A DNA stretch of 37,192 nucleotides from Fictibacillus nanhaiensis (GTDB taxonomy: Bacteria; Bacillota; Bacilli; Bacillales; Fictibacillaceae): assembly GCF_023715445.1 (NCBI RefSeq), contig NZ_JAMBOD010000015.1:1-37192 (forward strand). Direction: 5' to 3'. Below the pieces are notes generated by a model. The model was not told the origin of the DNA, ran no database searches, and saw nothing but the letters and a program-made list of their open reading frames with translations. The position numbers and the translations under genes were made by a program. Positions 15,661-23,066 of the stretch are shown here, piece after piece. Positions within the stretch are counted from its first letter, which is position 1. Each line of letters opens with the position of its first letter.

Positions 15661-15972
15661 TTATGCTTGAATGATACTTTTAATACCAGGATTATTATCA
15701 GAAGCAAGCTTTAAGCTTTTAATACCAGGATTATTATCAGAAGCAAGCATTAGGCTTTTAATACCAGGATTATTATCAGAAGCAAGTCTTAGGCTTTTAA
15801 TACCGGGATTGTTATCCGAAGCTAAAAGCATCCTTTTAATACTTGGATGATTATCAGCCGCAATATTAACACTCTTAATACTAGGGTTATTATCTGATGC
15901 TTGTAGATTAGTAAAATGTAAAGAAGTAACAGTAAGTATACCAATGGTTATTAAATAAAATAGTTTTTTCAT
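15661..15972 (-). CDS. Secreted multi-copy peptide pheromone precursor (putative)
   Basis: A 103-residue precursor. Residues 1-25 form a Sec signal peptide: MKK, hydrophobic LFYLITIGILTVTSL, ending NLQA. From residue 26 to the last residue the protein is six contiguous 13-residue units with no remainder: SDNNPSIKSVNIA, ADNHPSIKRMLLA, SDNNPGIKSLRLA, SDNNPGIKSLMLA, SDNNPGIKSLKLA, SDNNPGIKSIIQA. Each ends in Ala, as the signal peptide does. AGGAGG lies nine bases before the ATG, and the ATG is 20 bases after the stop of an NprR/PlcR-like regulator. This is the receptor-then-peptide order of RRNPP quorum-sensing loci. The mature signal is probably within (S)DNNPGIK(S); the exact ends are inference. 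Known Bacillus RRNPP precursors usually carry one copy. Confidence 0.85.
   Translation of the reverse strand: MKKLFYLITIGILTVTSLHFTNLQASDNNPSIKSVNIAADNHPSIKRMLLASDNNPGIKSLRLASDNNPGIKSLMLASDNNPGIKSLKLASDNNPGIKSIIQA
15664..15897 (-). repeat. Six tandem 39-bp coding repeats
   Basis: The DNA of the 13-residue units. Units 4 to 6 (plus strand 15664-15780) are nearly identical and share runs such as AATACCAGGATTATTATCAG. Unit 3 differs at a few silent positions, and units 1 and 2 differ most. The gradient suggests expansion at the 3' end. In-frame 39-bp slippage or recombination would change copy number without shifting the frame. Confidence 0.95.
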
Positions 15973-15992
15973 AAAATCTATCCTCCTGAAAT

Positions 15993-17246
15993 TTAAAAAA
16001 TATTTTTTCTTGCGTTATTTGCGACTCTATAGTATTCACTAGCTTTTTTGTAATGACCTTGATTAAAAAACATATCAGCTAGTAATTCAGCATAGTTAGA
16101 AACATACTCCCATATTCCTTTATTTTCAAAAAAAGGTAAAGCTTTTTTTCGAAGAAACTGTATAAAATCATCCGACTCTATGCCCTCGATCTTATAACTG
16201 AGAATCATTAAGTTATAATAAGCTTCTTGCTCTTCATTAATTAGTGTTAAACCAGATTTTATTAACTCTTTAACTTTTTCATAATTTTTTAATTCATAAT
16301 GTTCAGCTGCTAAGAGGTAAATGGTATTAGCCATATTTTGAGGGGATTGGCTCTTTTTAAATCCAAGACTTTTTTCATAACGGTCTATAGCTTTTGGATG
16401 TTCTTTCTTACATGAGGAAATATATCCTAAGTTATGGTAGATAATACCACTTAAGGTTTCATCTTTAAACATTGTAGAGTACTTTAGAGCATGTTTTAAA
16501 TGCATCTCAGCTAGATCATAGTGTTTCGATCTACGATAACTGATACCTAATAATATTTGGCAATCTGCACTTCTACTATAATTATAGTCTCTGTCAAATA
16601 TATGAATGGCTTTAAAGGTGTAAGTAGTAATTGAAGTAACTCTCATTAAAAAGCTATAAGTTAAAGCTAAAAGGTAATAATTAACCGCTGCCTCTGAATC
16701 CTGTACATTAGAAGTCTGATTAAATTGTTTTTCAGCTTTGTGCAAATAGGTAAGTGCTTCATTATACTTTTTATTAAAGTTATAGTACATTCCCCAAAAC
16801 ATATAATAATAGAATTTTAAATCATTAGAGAGATGATCAAATAAATCACCTATATTATCTAACTTTTGTTTTGTCTCGTTTAATAAAGGAGGTTCTATTA
16901 CCATAAGATATCTTGAGTGAAACAACTCATACCTTAAACGCAAATTTGGATCTGTTACACCTTCCATTCTTTCCTTTACTATAAGAAATGTATTATCCGC
17001 TTCTTCAAATTGTCGATCAACCATTAACATGTTCCACTCATTAAGCATTTCAAGGATCTTGCCTTCGTCCACTTCCTCCGGCGAAATACCTAGACGTTCA
17101 CAAAGCATGTTAATGACTTCTTCGCTTGATTTGGCGTCCCCTTTCTCGATCTTACTCAAGTAAGAAACAGAGCAAATTCCCTGTGCCAGCTCTTCCTGGG
17201 TTAGGCCTTTTGTTTTTCTATAATATCTTATTCGTTGACCGACCAT
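15993..17246 (-). CDS. RRNPP-family regulator (HTH-XRE plus TPR, NprR/PlcR type)
   Basis: A 417-residue cytosolic regulator, close in length to NprR (about 423). Residues 1-60 are an XRE helix-turn-helix (GQRIRYYRKTKGLTQEELAQ, SVSYLSKIEKGDAKSSEE). Residues about 75-415 are helical TPR repeats; I count about six, for example FWGMYYNFNKKYNEALTYL, LGISYRRSKHYDLAEMHL, LGYISSCKKEHPKAIDRYE and LADMFFNQGHYKKASEYY. In this family the TPR groove binds a re-imported oligopeptide that switches DNA binding. The repeat-peptide gene 20 bases downstream is the obvious partner. AAAGGGGG lies five bases before the ATG. The region looks more AT-rich than its neighbours. Target genes are unknown. Confidence 0.88.
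   Translation of the reverse strand: MVGQRIRYYRKTKGLTQEELAQGICSVSYLSKIEKGDAKSSEEVINMLCERLGISPEEVDEGKILEMLNEWNMLMVDRQFEEADNTFLIVKERMEGVTDPNLRLRYELFHSRYLMVIEPPLLNETKQKLDNIGDLFDHLSNDLKFYYYMFWGMYYNFNKKYNEALTYLHKAEKQFNQTSNVQDSEAAVNYYLLALTYSFLMRVTSITTYTFKAIHIFDRDYNYSRSADCQILLGISYRRSKHYDLAEMHLKHALKYSTMFKDETLSGIIYHNLGYISSCKKEHPKAIDRYEKSLGFKKSQSPQNMANTIYLLAAEHYELKNYEKVKELIKSGLTLINEEQEAYYNLMILSYKIEGIESDDFIQFLRKKALPFFENKGIWEYVSNYAELLADMFFNQGHYKKASEYYRVANNARKNIF
16032..16061 (-). promoter_or_regulatory. Candidate SigH promoter for the peptide-precursor gene
   Basis: On the minus strand, within the 3' end of the regulator gene: CAAGGTCAT (16061-16053), 12 bases, AGTGAATAC (16040-16032). The -10 matches the SigH pattern RNNGAATWW at 8 of 9 positions. 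The -35 matches RNAGGAWWW at about 6 of 9. Internal SigH promoters driving the peptide gene separately are known for phr genes and nprX. The start would lie roughly 50 bases before the precursor ATG. Confidence 0.4.
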
Positions 17247-17265
17247 AAAATCCCCCTTTCAGAAC

Positions 17266-17326
17266 TTGGGAAAATTGTCATGCAAGACCCCCATTAATCA
17301 AGTATCTATCCTACCATTTTTCCCAA
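17266..17326. promoter_or_regulatory. Inverted repeat upstream of the RRNPP regulator (possible operator)
   Basis: TTGGGAAAA at 17266-17274 and its complement TTTTCCCAA at 17318-17326 face each other across 43 bases, in the divergent region between the regulator and the next plus-strand gene. A weak minus-strand promoter (TTGATT, 16 bases, GACAAT) lies between them. The arms could be two half-sites or two operators for the regulator. Confidence 0.4.
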
Positions 17327-17470
17327 TACAGATTAAGCTGTTTGTTTGATAAGATAAATATAACAGAAAATACAAAGTTTTTGCTAGAAATTGATAATTT
17401 TGATAATTGAGTTTTACATAAAACGAAGTCATGCAGGGAACCGGCGTCAAAATTGAAGGGAGAGAGTACT

Positions 17471-18373
17471 ATGGCCAAAATGTATAAATTATCATCAAGA
17501 ACTGCAGAGAACAATAGCTCGCTGTATGTCTCACGTGATCCTGAACAGGCCGGAAGTGTAGTAAGAAATGAGGAGAGCTTATTTGCCTACTCCGAAGTGT
17601 TTATGGACAACCAGAAGAATTACTGGTTCTCCAAGAAAGTTAATGACCACACGAAAGACTACAAACTGTTTATCTTTGATCATAAAAACGGATGCTTGAA
17701 ATCACAGCTTATTAAGGGGCAGCCTAACTTTTATGAGTTTGATTCTTGCGTGGTTGTTGCTTGTGAAGGCGATGGTTCAAAAGGCTCAGTCCTGATTTTT
17801 TCAAAAGATAGCCCTGAACTAATAAAAGAGTGGAAAGTGAACGGCTACTTATGGGAAGTTGAAATGAGCGATGATGTCCTTTATATTTCTTCCTATATTG
17901 TTGAAGAAGACCAGGCAGTGCTGTATATCATTCGCGACGGGAAAAAGAAGCGGGTGAATTTAGGAAGCAATATGGCTCCTACAGACATTCTATGCTTTAA
18001 CCATCATGTTTACGTTTCAGGTGCTCCTGTATTAAACGGAGACCCGAAAAAAGTAATGGTGCTTAATGAAAAAGATAAAGTAGTAACGGAATATAAATTG
18101 TCCATCTCTCCTCGTGCTTTGTATCAAGTCGATAACCACCTGCTTGTATACGAATTGGATCTGTCGACTGGAAAAAGCGAAAGAATTGTATATATTGATC
18201 TAGAAACTGGTGAGCAAAAAGAGCATGAAATCCCGCACTCGAAAATTGTAAAATGTACAAACGACTCTCTCTCTTTATTAGAACAAAACAGCAAGACCAT
18301 CTATACGTGGGATCATGGCAACCGAAAAATTATTAACACACAAAAAGTGAACGAACAAGCTAAAGTCATATAA
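17471..18373 (+). CDS. Hypothetical protein, beta-propeller-like
   Basis: A 300-residue soluble protein with no signal peptide. Short alternating beta-strand-like stretches recur: LFIFDHKNGCLKS, SVLIFSKDSPELIKEWKVNG, VLYISSYIVEEDQAVLYIIRDG, HVYVSGAPVLNGDPKKVMVLNE, RIVYIDLETGEQ, TIYTWDHGNRKI. This suggests a WD40/quinoprotein-like propeller. I do not recognise a family. ATG 17471 is used because AAGGGAGAGAG precedes it. It is divergent from the RRNPP regulator, so it could be a target, but there is no direct evidence. A strong terminator follows. Confidence 0.75.
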   Translation: MAKMYKLSSRTAENNSSLYVSRDPEQAGSVVRNEESLFAYSEVFMDNQKNYWFSKKVNDHTKDYKLFIFDHKNGCLKSQLIKGQPNFYEFDSCVVVACEGDGSKGSVLIFSKDSPELIKEWKVNGYLWEVEMSDDVLYISSYIVEEDQAVLYIIRDGKKKRVNLGSNMAPTDILCFNHHVYVSGAPVLNGDPKKVMVLNEKDKVVTEYKLSISPRALYQVDNHLLVYELDLSTGKSERIVYIDLETGEQKEHEIPHSKIVKCTNDSLSLLEQNSKTIYTWDHGNRKIINTQKVNEQAKVI

Positions 18374-18383
18374 TTGTTGAAAA

Positions 18384-18412
18384 GTCCTGCGTGATTGCGC
18401 AGGACTTTTTTT
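18384..18412 (+). terminator. Terminator of the hypothetical propeller gene
   Basis: GTCCTGCG and CGCAGGAC with a 6-base loop, followed by TTTTTTT. Confidence 0.92.
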
Positions 18413-18450
18413 GTCCTAAAAAGAACCTTTGCTGTAAAGGGGGAGATTTT

Positions 18451-18861
18451 ATGCTATGGGAAGGGGCGAGCTGCATTTGCCTGATGGAAGGAAAGCTGCT
18501 AATGGTCCTTCAAGGAAAACCGGAAGAGGAAAAACGCTGGAGCGTTCCTTCTGGGGGGTTAGAAAAAGATGAAACAATTGAAGAGTGCTGTATTCGCGAA
18601 GTATGGGAAGAAACGGGTTATGTCGTGAAAATTAAAGAAAAGCTTCATATTAAAGAAGGCGTTTCTTTTGGAATACTTTTTAAAGTGCAATATTTCCTGG
18701 CAGAAATAATAACTGGGTCGCCGATCATTCAAGATCCTGATGGTTTAATCTACGATATAAGATGGGTATCCTTTGAGGAGTTGAAACTTTTACCTTTATC
18801 ATTTCCGGAAGACCGGGAATTGCTGATGAGCTATCTTTCTCCAGCTTCAGAAATTCTTTAG
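18451..18861 (+). CDS. Nudix hydrolase
   Basis: A 136-residue single-domain Nudix protein. The Nudix box GX5EX7REUXEEXGU is intact at about residues 36-58 (GLEKDETIEECC...REVWEETGY), giving the Mg2+-binding glutamates. The substrate (a nucleoside diphosphate linked to X) is not predictable. ATG 18451 is used because AAAGGGGGAG lies seven bases before it; an upstream in-frame extension would run through the preceding terminator. Confidence 0.9.
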   Translation: MLWEGASCICLMEGKLLMVLQGKPEEEKRWSVPSGGLEKDETIEECCIREVWEETGYVVKIKEKLHIKEGVSFGILFKVQYFLAEIITGSPIIQDPDGLIYDIRWVSFEELKLLPLSFPEDRELLMSYLSPASEIL

Positions 18862-18907
18862 GTTTGCTCTTAAAAATACAGGGGAAATCTATTGAGGAGG
18901 AATATGG

Positions 18908-19207
18908 ATGGAACTAAGGTTTGCGAATAACGATGATCTGAACCGCTTGCTCAACTGGTGCACGGAAGCTCCGGAATTTTATAAAAAGCTTCCTCAATAT
19001 ATGGACCGTGATGATACGGCTGTATTAATGATGGAGAAAAATGATGAATTAATCGGAATTGCTCTATTAAAAGTAAAGGTAACTGAAAAATCTGGAACTG
19101 TATGGCTTCATTTAAATAAGGAAGGAACGGAGAACCATCCGCAAATCATGCAGAAGTCGCTGAACTGGTTGAGACAAAAAGGTGCAAAAGATTATACCGT
19201 CATGTAG
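18908..19207 (+). CDS. Small GNAT-like hypothetical protein
   Basis: A 99-residue protein. The start MELRFANNDDLNRLLNWC and the strand VLMMEKNDELIGIALLKVKV followed by TVWLHLN resemble the first half of a GNAT acetyltransferase. The acetyl-CoA-binding RxxGxG/A loop is missing, so it is either a truncated relative or a different small fold. GAGGAGG is upstream. It lies 46 bases after the Nudix gene and 20 bases before corA, so it is probably cotranscribed with them. Confidence 0.65.
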   Translation: MELRFANNDDLNRLLNWCTEAPEFYKKLPQYMDRDDTAVLMMEKNDELIGIALLKVKVTEKSGTVWLHLNKEGTENHPQIMQKSLNWLRQKGAKDYTVM

Positions 19208-19227
19208 TTCGAAAAGGATGGGATACA

Positions 19228-20163
19228 ATGGAACATACAAGCGTATATGGATGGACATGGCACCAGCATGACTGCCACAATGAGAGCCTTCAAGACTTAA
19301 TCGCAGATAATAAAGGCTGCAAGAAATGGCTTACTCACGTGAAGGAAAATAAAACGAACTATTTAAGAATAGAAAAAGATAATGATGGAGATCCGATCTT
19401 AAGGGGATCACTGACTTACAAACAAAATCCTGAGGACCAGGAAGAGTTTGAAGTGTTCCATTTTTATATCCGCCGCAAATCTTTTATTACGGTTGGACTG
19501 GATCTGTCAAAAATAACAGGGGACTATAGAGAATCTTGTGATCATTTAATCATCGAAGAAGAAACACCTGTAGAAGGATTTCTAATTTTAATGGGCGAAC
19601 TGATCAATCATTTCCTAGATGGAATTGACGAGTTTGAGACTACACTTAAAAAGCTGCAAAGGGATGTTCAGAAGAACAATCATACGACCTTGCTGAACAG
19701 TATTTATGATAGCCGTATCGAATTGATCAACTGGAGTGATTTGACCCTTCCTGTTCACGAAACTGCGATGGCGATCAAAGAAGCTTTTCTGGACGAGATT
19801 ACAGAAACGGATGCTTATAAAAAAATTACGACGCGCATAGATCGTACCTTAACTCTTATTTCGCATTACCGTCAGGACATTGATACACTACTTAATTTGG
19901 AAGAGGTGCTATCCTCTCACCGAGGTAACGAAATTATGAAAACCTTAACCGTGTTTACGGTAATCGTTACTCCAGCTATGGCCCTTGGTGCAATTTGGGG
20001 AATGAACTTTAAAAATATGCCGGAGCTGGACTGGAAATTCGGCTATCTGTACGCGATGATCTTAATTGTGGTTTCCACAATTGGGATTTATTTGTGGCTA
20101 AGAATGAAAGGCTGGACAGGGGATTTGCTGAGAGGCAAGAAAAACAGGAAGCATTTTGACTAA
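19228..20163 (+). CDS. corA: CorA-family magnesium/divalent cation transporter
   Basis: A 311-residue CorA channel protein. A long cytosolic alpha/beta and coiled-coil domain (about 1-240) is followed by TM1 (TLTVFTVIVTPAMALGAI), the signature GMN at 258-260 with FKNMPELDW, TM2 (GYLYAMILIVVSTIGIYLWL) and a basic tail. Homopentamers conduct Mg2+. The sequence is most like the B. subtilis YfjQ branch, but I have not compared it directly. GGATGGG upstream of the ATG is a modest ribosome site. Confidence 0.92.
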   Translation: MEHTSVYGWTWHQHDCHNESLQDLIADNKGCKKWLTHVKENKTNYLRIEKDNDGDPILRGSLTYKQNPEDQEEFEVFHFYIRRKSFITVGLDLSKITGDYRESCDHLIIEEETPVEGFLILMGELINHFLDGIDEFETTLKKLQRDVQKNNHTTLLNSIYDSRIELINWSDLTLPVHETAMAIKEAFLDEITETDAYKKITTRIDRTLTLISHYRQDIDTLLNLEEVLSSHRGNEIMKTLTVFTVIVTPAMALGAIWGMNFKNMPELDWKFGYLYAMILIVVSTIGIYLWLRMKGWTGDLLRGKKNRKHFD

Positions 20164-20198
20164 AGAATAGGCAGAAATGTACGATATATAAAAGGAAT

Positions 20199-20248
20199 CA
20201 GGCGAATTTTGTCGAATGGTATCAATTGATAAAAACGCCTGTTTTTTT
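20199..20248 (+). terminator. Terminator of corA
   Basis: CAGGCG and CGCCTG, extended by TTTT/AAAA pairing, with a long loop and seven T residues. Confidence 0.75.
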
Positions 20249-20350
20249 ATGACGATAATTACTAAATTTCATTTTGATTGCAACCATAATAGAAAAGAAT
20301 TGTCTATCGAAGAGTTATGAAGATTAAATGACTAACGGGAGCGGAATAGT

Positions 20351-21556
20351 ATGAAAAAACTTTGCCTTTTTCTTGTTTTTTCACTTGTGATCTTGGCACA
20401 ATCACATATTGTGCAAGCAGCAGGTGAAAACATACCGGATATTAAAAGCGAAAGCGCCGTAATGATCGATGCAAAAACTGGAGACATTTTATATCAGAAA
20501 AATAGTACGGAACAAATGTATCCAGCAAGTATCACCAAGATCGTTACTGGTATTCTGGCTGTAGAATCTGGCAAGTTAGAAGAGTCCGTAATGATTAGCA
20601 GTGAAGCAGTAAAAGCGGACGGGACGCGTGTTTATTTACTAGAAGGTGAACAAGTACCGCTGAAAAACCTCGTTCAAGGGCTAATGATCAACTCTGGAAA
20701 TGACGCAGCCATCGCAATCGCTGAATATTTGGCAGGTGATGTTGCTTCATTCGCTGAGCAAATGAACGATTTAGCAAAAAAAGTTGGAGCGGACAATACA
20801 CATTTTGTTAATCCTAATGGTCTTTTTGATGTAGAACATTATACAACTGCAGAAGATATGGCCAAAATTACGCAATATGCAATGGAGAATGAAGTTTTTC
20901 GTGAGATTGTTTCAACAAAAGAACTGCCTTGGGTCGGTGAAGGCTGGGAAACTACATTGCGGAATCACCACCAGCTATTGTGGGATTATCCAGGGACAAC
21001 AGGTGTGAAAAACGGCTTTGTAAATGAATCCAAGCATACTCTTGTAACTTCAGTTTCACGTGATAATCTAGATGTAATTATTGTAACGTTAAAGGCGCCA
21101 TCAAGCCGTGCTGCGTATTGGGATACGATGGCAATAGGCGATTATGGCTTTGCAAACTTCGAAAGACAAACTCTCTCAGCAGGAACGGAAATACTGGCTG
21201 AAAACGGAGAGAGTTACCCGTTAAAGGAAGATTTATCAGTAACACTTCCTGTAGGTGAGAAGCCGCTTCAAGAAGTAAACTCAGATGGTAAACTTCAATT
21301 AAAGAATGCAGAAGGGGACGTTTTACTTTCTCATACTCTGTATAAGAAAAACGAAGAGACAAAAGCTGTTGCATCTCCTTTAAAATCAGCTAAGGAAGAG
21401 ACCGGACCTACCTTTATGCAAACAGCGGTAAAAGCGAGTATCTACCTATATGGAGGACTTCTCTTATTATTGGCGTTCCTTGTCATTTTAAGAATGCGCA
21501 GTCAAAAACAAAAACATAGAAAAATGAGACAGGTAGCTAGAAGCTACGTTAAATAA
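20351..21556 (+). CDS. D-alanyl-D-alanine carboxypeptidase (S11, DacF-like)
   Basis: Low-molecular-weight penicillin-binding protein, 401 residues, which trims the terminal D-Ala of peptidoglycan stems. Signal peptide at 1-23 (LFLVFSLVILAQSHIVQAA). Active-site motifs: SITK with Ser60/Lys63, SGN at 115-117, and KNG at 220-222 where the usual third motif is KTG. The C-terminus has a true TM segment (YLYGGLLLLLAFLVILRM) and a basic cytosolic tail, rather than the amphipathic helix of DacA. It is monocistronic, with a terminator after it. DacF or another S11 paralogue is possible. Confidence 0.9.
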   Translation: MKKLCLFLVFSLVILAQSHIVQAAGENIPDIKSESAVMIDAKTGDILYQKNSTEQMYPASITKIVTGILAVESGKLEESVMISSEAVKADGTRVYLLEGEQVPLKNLVQGLMINSGNDAAIAIAEYLAGDVASFAEQMNDLAKKVGADNTHFVNPNGLFDVEHYTTAEDMAKITQYAMENEVFREIVSTKELPWVGEGWETTLRNHHQLLWDYPGTTGVKNGFVNESKHTLVTSVSRDNLDVIIVTLKAPSSRAAYWDTMAIGDYGFANFERQTLSAGTEILAENGESYPLKEDLSVTLPVGEKPLQEVNSDGKLQLKNAEGDVLLSHTLYKKNEETKAVASPLKSAKEETGPTFMQTAVKASIYLYGGLLLLLAFLVILRMRSQKQKHRKMRQVARSYVK

Positions 21557-21557
21557 A

Positions 21558-21581
21558 CCGTCATAATGGCGGTTTTTTTAT
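21558..21581 (+). terminator. Terminator of the carboxypeptidase gene
   Basis: AACCGTCAT and ATGGCGGTT (one wobble) with a 1-base gap, then T-run. Confidence 0.85.
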
Positions 21582-21671
21582 TTTGTGTCTTGCGTTTATA
21601 TGAAGGAAACAACGGGTTGATTGAAGAATATTTTTAAGGATCATTACTTTACATAATTGGAGGGTATTACA

Positions 21672-22154
21672 TTGAATGTTACTGTATCATTAACGGAGAC
21701 ATTATTAGAAGAGTTTTATACTGTAGTCCGAACAACAAATCATTTATTGAAAAAGGCAGAGCCTTCTGTGTATGACTTTCGTCCAGCGGACAATATGCGT
21801 TCGTTTTTAGAGCTTGCTAACCATCTGGTACAGATCCCGCATATTGACTTGGCCATCTTACAGGAAAAATCAGAACAGGATATCCGTGAACTTGAAAAGA
21901 AATTGTCAGCTGGAAATGTAGCTGAACTTACACATGTTCTAGATGAAGGATACCATCTCTTAAGATCTTACTTTTTATCATTATCAGAAGAGGATTTTTT
22001 AAACAAAGAAACTAAAGCTTTTTATGCTGAAAAAGGGATGTCCCAGGCAAAGTGGCTCGTTGAAATTGTTACTCATGCCTTCCATCACAGAGCCCAATTA
22101 TTTACCTACTTAAAACAAACAAAACATGAAGTAAATATGTTTGACCTGTACTAA
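21672..22154 (+). CDS. DinB/YfiT-like four-helix protein
   Basis: A 160-residue helical protein of the DinB superfamily. FRPADNMRSFLELANHLVQIPHID gives the first helix-loop with a putative metal His, and EIVTHAFHHRAQLFTYLK near the end gives the family's HxxxHRAQL pattern. Members act as metal-dependent thiol transferases or remain uncharacterised. The TTG start at 21672 is chosen because GGAGGG lies seven bases upstream; another TTG at 21657 overlaps that ribosome site. Function not assignable. Confidence 0.85.
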   Translation: MNVTVSLTETLLEEFYTVVRTTNHLLKKAEPSVYDFRPADNMRSFLELANHLVQIPHIDLAILQEKSEQDIRELEKKLSAGNVAELTHVLDEGYHLLRSYFLSLSEEDFLNKETKAFYAEKGMSQAKWLVEIVTHAFHHRAQLFTYLKQTKHEVNMFDLY

Positions 22155-22158
22155 AAAT

Positions 22159-22185
22159 CACCGGATTGCTTTCCGGTGCTTTTTT
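22159..22185 (+). terminator. Terminator of the DinB-like gene
   Basis: CACCGGA and TCCGGTG with a 6-base loop, followed by a T-run. Confidence 0.9.
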
Positions 22186-22280
22186 CTTCAAGTCCGCTTA
22201 CATGCGTTCCCGTTGGAATAATAACCACTTCATACATTTGATATAGATTGGCCGGTATATTATGAACTTCATTAAAAGAT

Positions 22281-22338
22281 GTGCTGCTGCAGCACCCTTA
22301 ATGTAAGAAGCACCTCTTGCTGAAGGAGGTGCTTTTTT
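22281..22338 (+). terminator. Tandem hairpins ending in a second plus-strand terminator
   Basis: GTGCTG/CAGCAC (22281-22295) is followed by AAGCACCTC/GAGGTGCTT (22308-22334) with TTTTTT to 22338. No plus-strand gene lies between the previous terminator and this one, so it may end a small RNA, or act mainly as the 3' stem for the convergent rhomboid gene. Confidence 0.6.
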
Positions 22339-22346
22339 CGTGGGAA

Positions 22347-22952
22347 TTAATATCTATTTTTCTTTCTGTGCAAGGTGGAAAGGATGATTGGGGCTAAAGC
22401 AGCTCCACCGATCAGTCCGAACAGATGACCAAGAACGTTTATTCTGGCGTTTAAGAAAGTTGAAACTAAACTGATCGCGAGAACAACCAAAAGAATTTGG
22501 GTATTCGCTCGATCAATATATTGACGGTGATTATACAGCATATAAACGTAAATACCGAACAGTCCGAAGATGGAACCGGAAGCACCGATATGTGCATATG
22601 ACAGCGGCAGCATTAGAAGGGTTGCAATGTTCGCTATTAAACCTGCACCAACGTAACCAATGATAAACCGGGCTTTCCCGAGTATCTGTTCAAGGGCAGG
22701 ACCAAATAAAATAAGCGAAAAAGAATTAAAGATTAAATGCCCCGCAGACTCATGAGTAATAATAGGTGTAAAAAGCCTCCAATACTCTCCTGCTGCGATA
22801 TAATAGTTAGATCCTACCAATAAATGATACAAAGCCGTGCTAAAAGGGGTAAAATTAATAAGTAGAAAAACGATGATATGAACAGCGGTTAAAAAAGTTA
22901 CAATAGGATATCGCCTGATAAAGGTCTGGAAGCTTTCATCCCTGATAAACAT
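22347..22952 (-). CDS. ydcA: Rhomboid-family intramembrane serine protease
   Basis: A 201-residue, six-TM S54 peptidase without extra domains. Motifs: EYWRLFTPIITHESAGHLIFNS with the WR and HxxxN elements, GASGS with catalytic Ser125, and GHLFGLIGG with His176. Rhomboids cleave TM substrates within the membrane. Its position, divergent from acpS and followed by ydcC and alr, matches ydcA of B. subtilis. The ATG has a modest AAAGGGTGATC upstream. Confidence 0.88.
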   Translation of the reverse strand: MFIRDESFQTFIRRYPIVTFLTAVHIIVFLLINFTPFSTALYHLLVGSNYYIAAGEYWRLFTPIITHESAGHLIFNSFSLILFGPALEQILGKARFIIGYVGAGLIANIATLLMLPLSYAHIGASGSIFGLFGIYVYMLYNHRQYIDRANTQILLVVLAISLVSTFLNARINVLGHLFGLIGGAALAPIILSTLHRKKNRY

Positions 22953-23066
22953 TGAAAGAGATCACCCTTTTTATATGAAGTTTTGATACATATTGAAGTA
23001 TTCTTCCTTAAGTTTACCATGTGAGAGGGAAGAGGGCGAAAAATATAGCCGTAAAGGAGAAAACAT

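Noticed and set aside
15664-15897. Regular 39-bp repeats as a CRISPR array
   Set aside because: The repeats are contiguous without spacers, lie in a good coding frame with a signal peptide and ribosome site, and no cas genes are near.
22186-22280. Minus-strand reading MYEVVIIPTGTHVSGLEE in the gap before the rhomboid gene
   Set aside because: It looks somewhat protein-like, but it has no ribosome site, it crosses the terminator of the DinB-like gene and I recognise no family. Possibly a remnant; the evidence is too thin.
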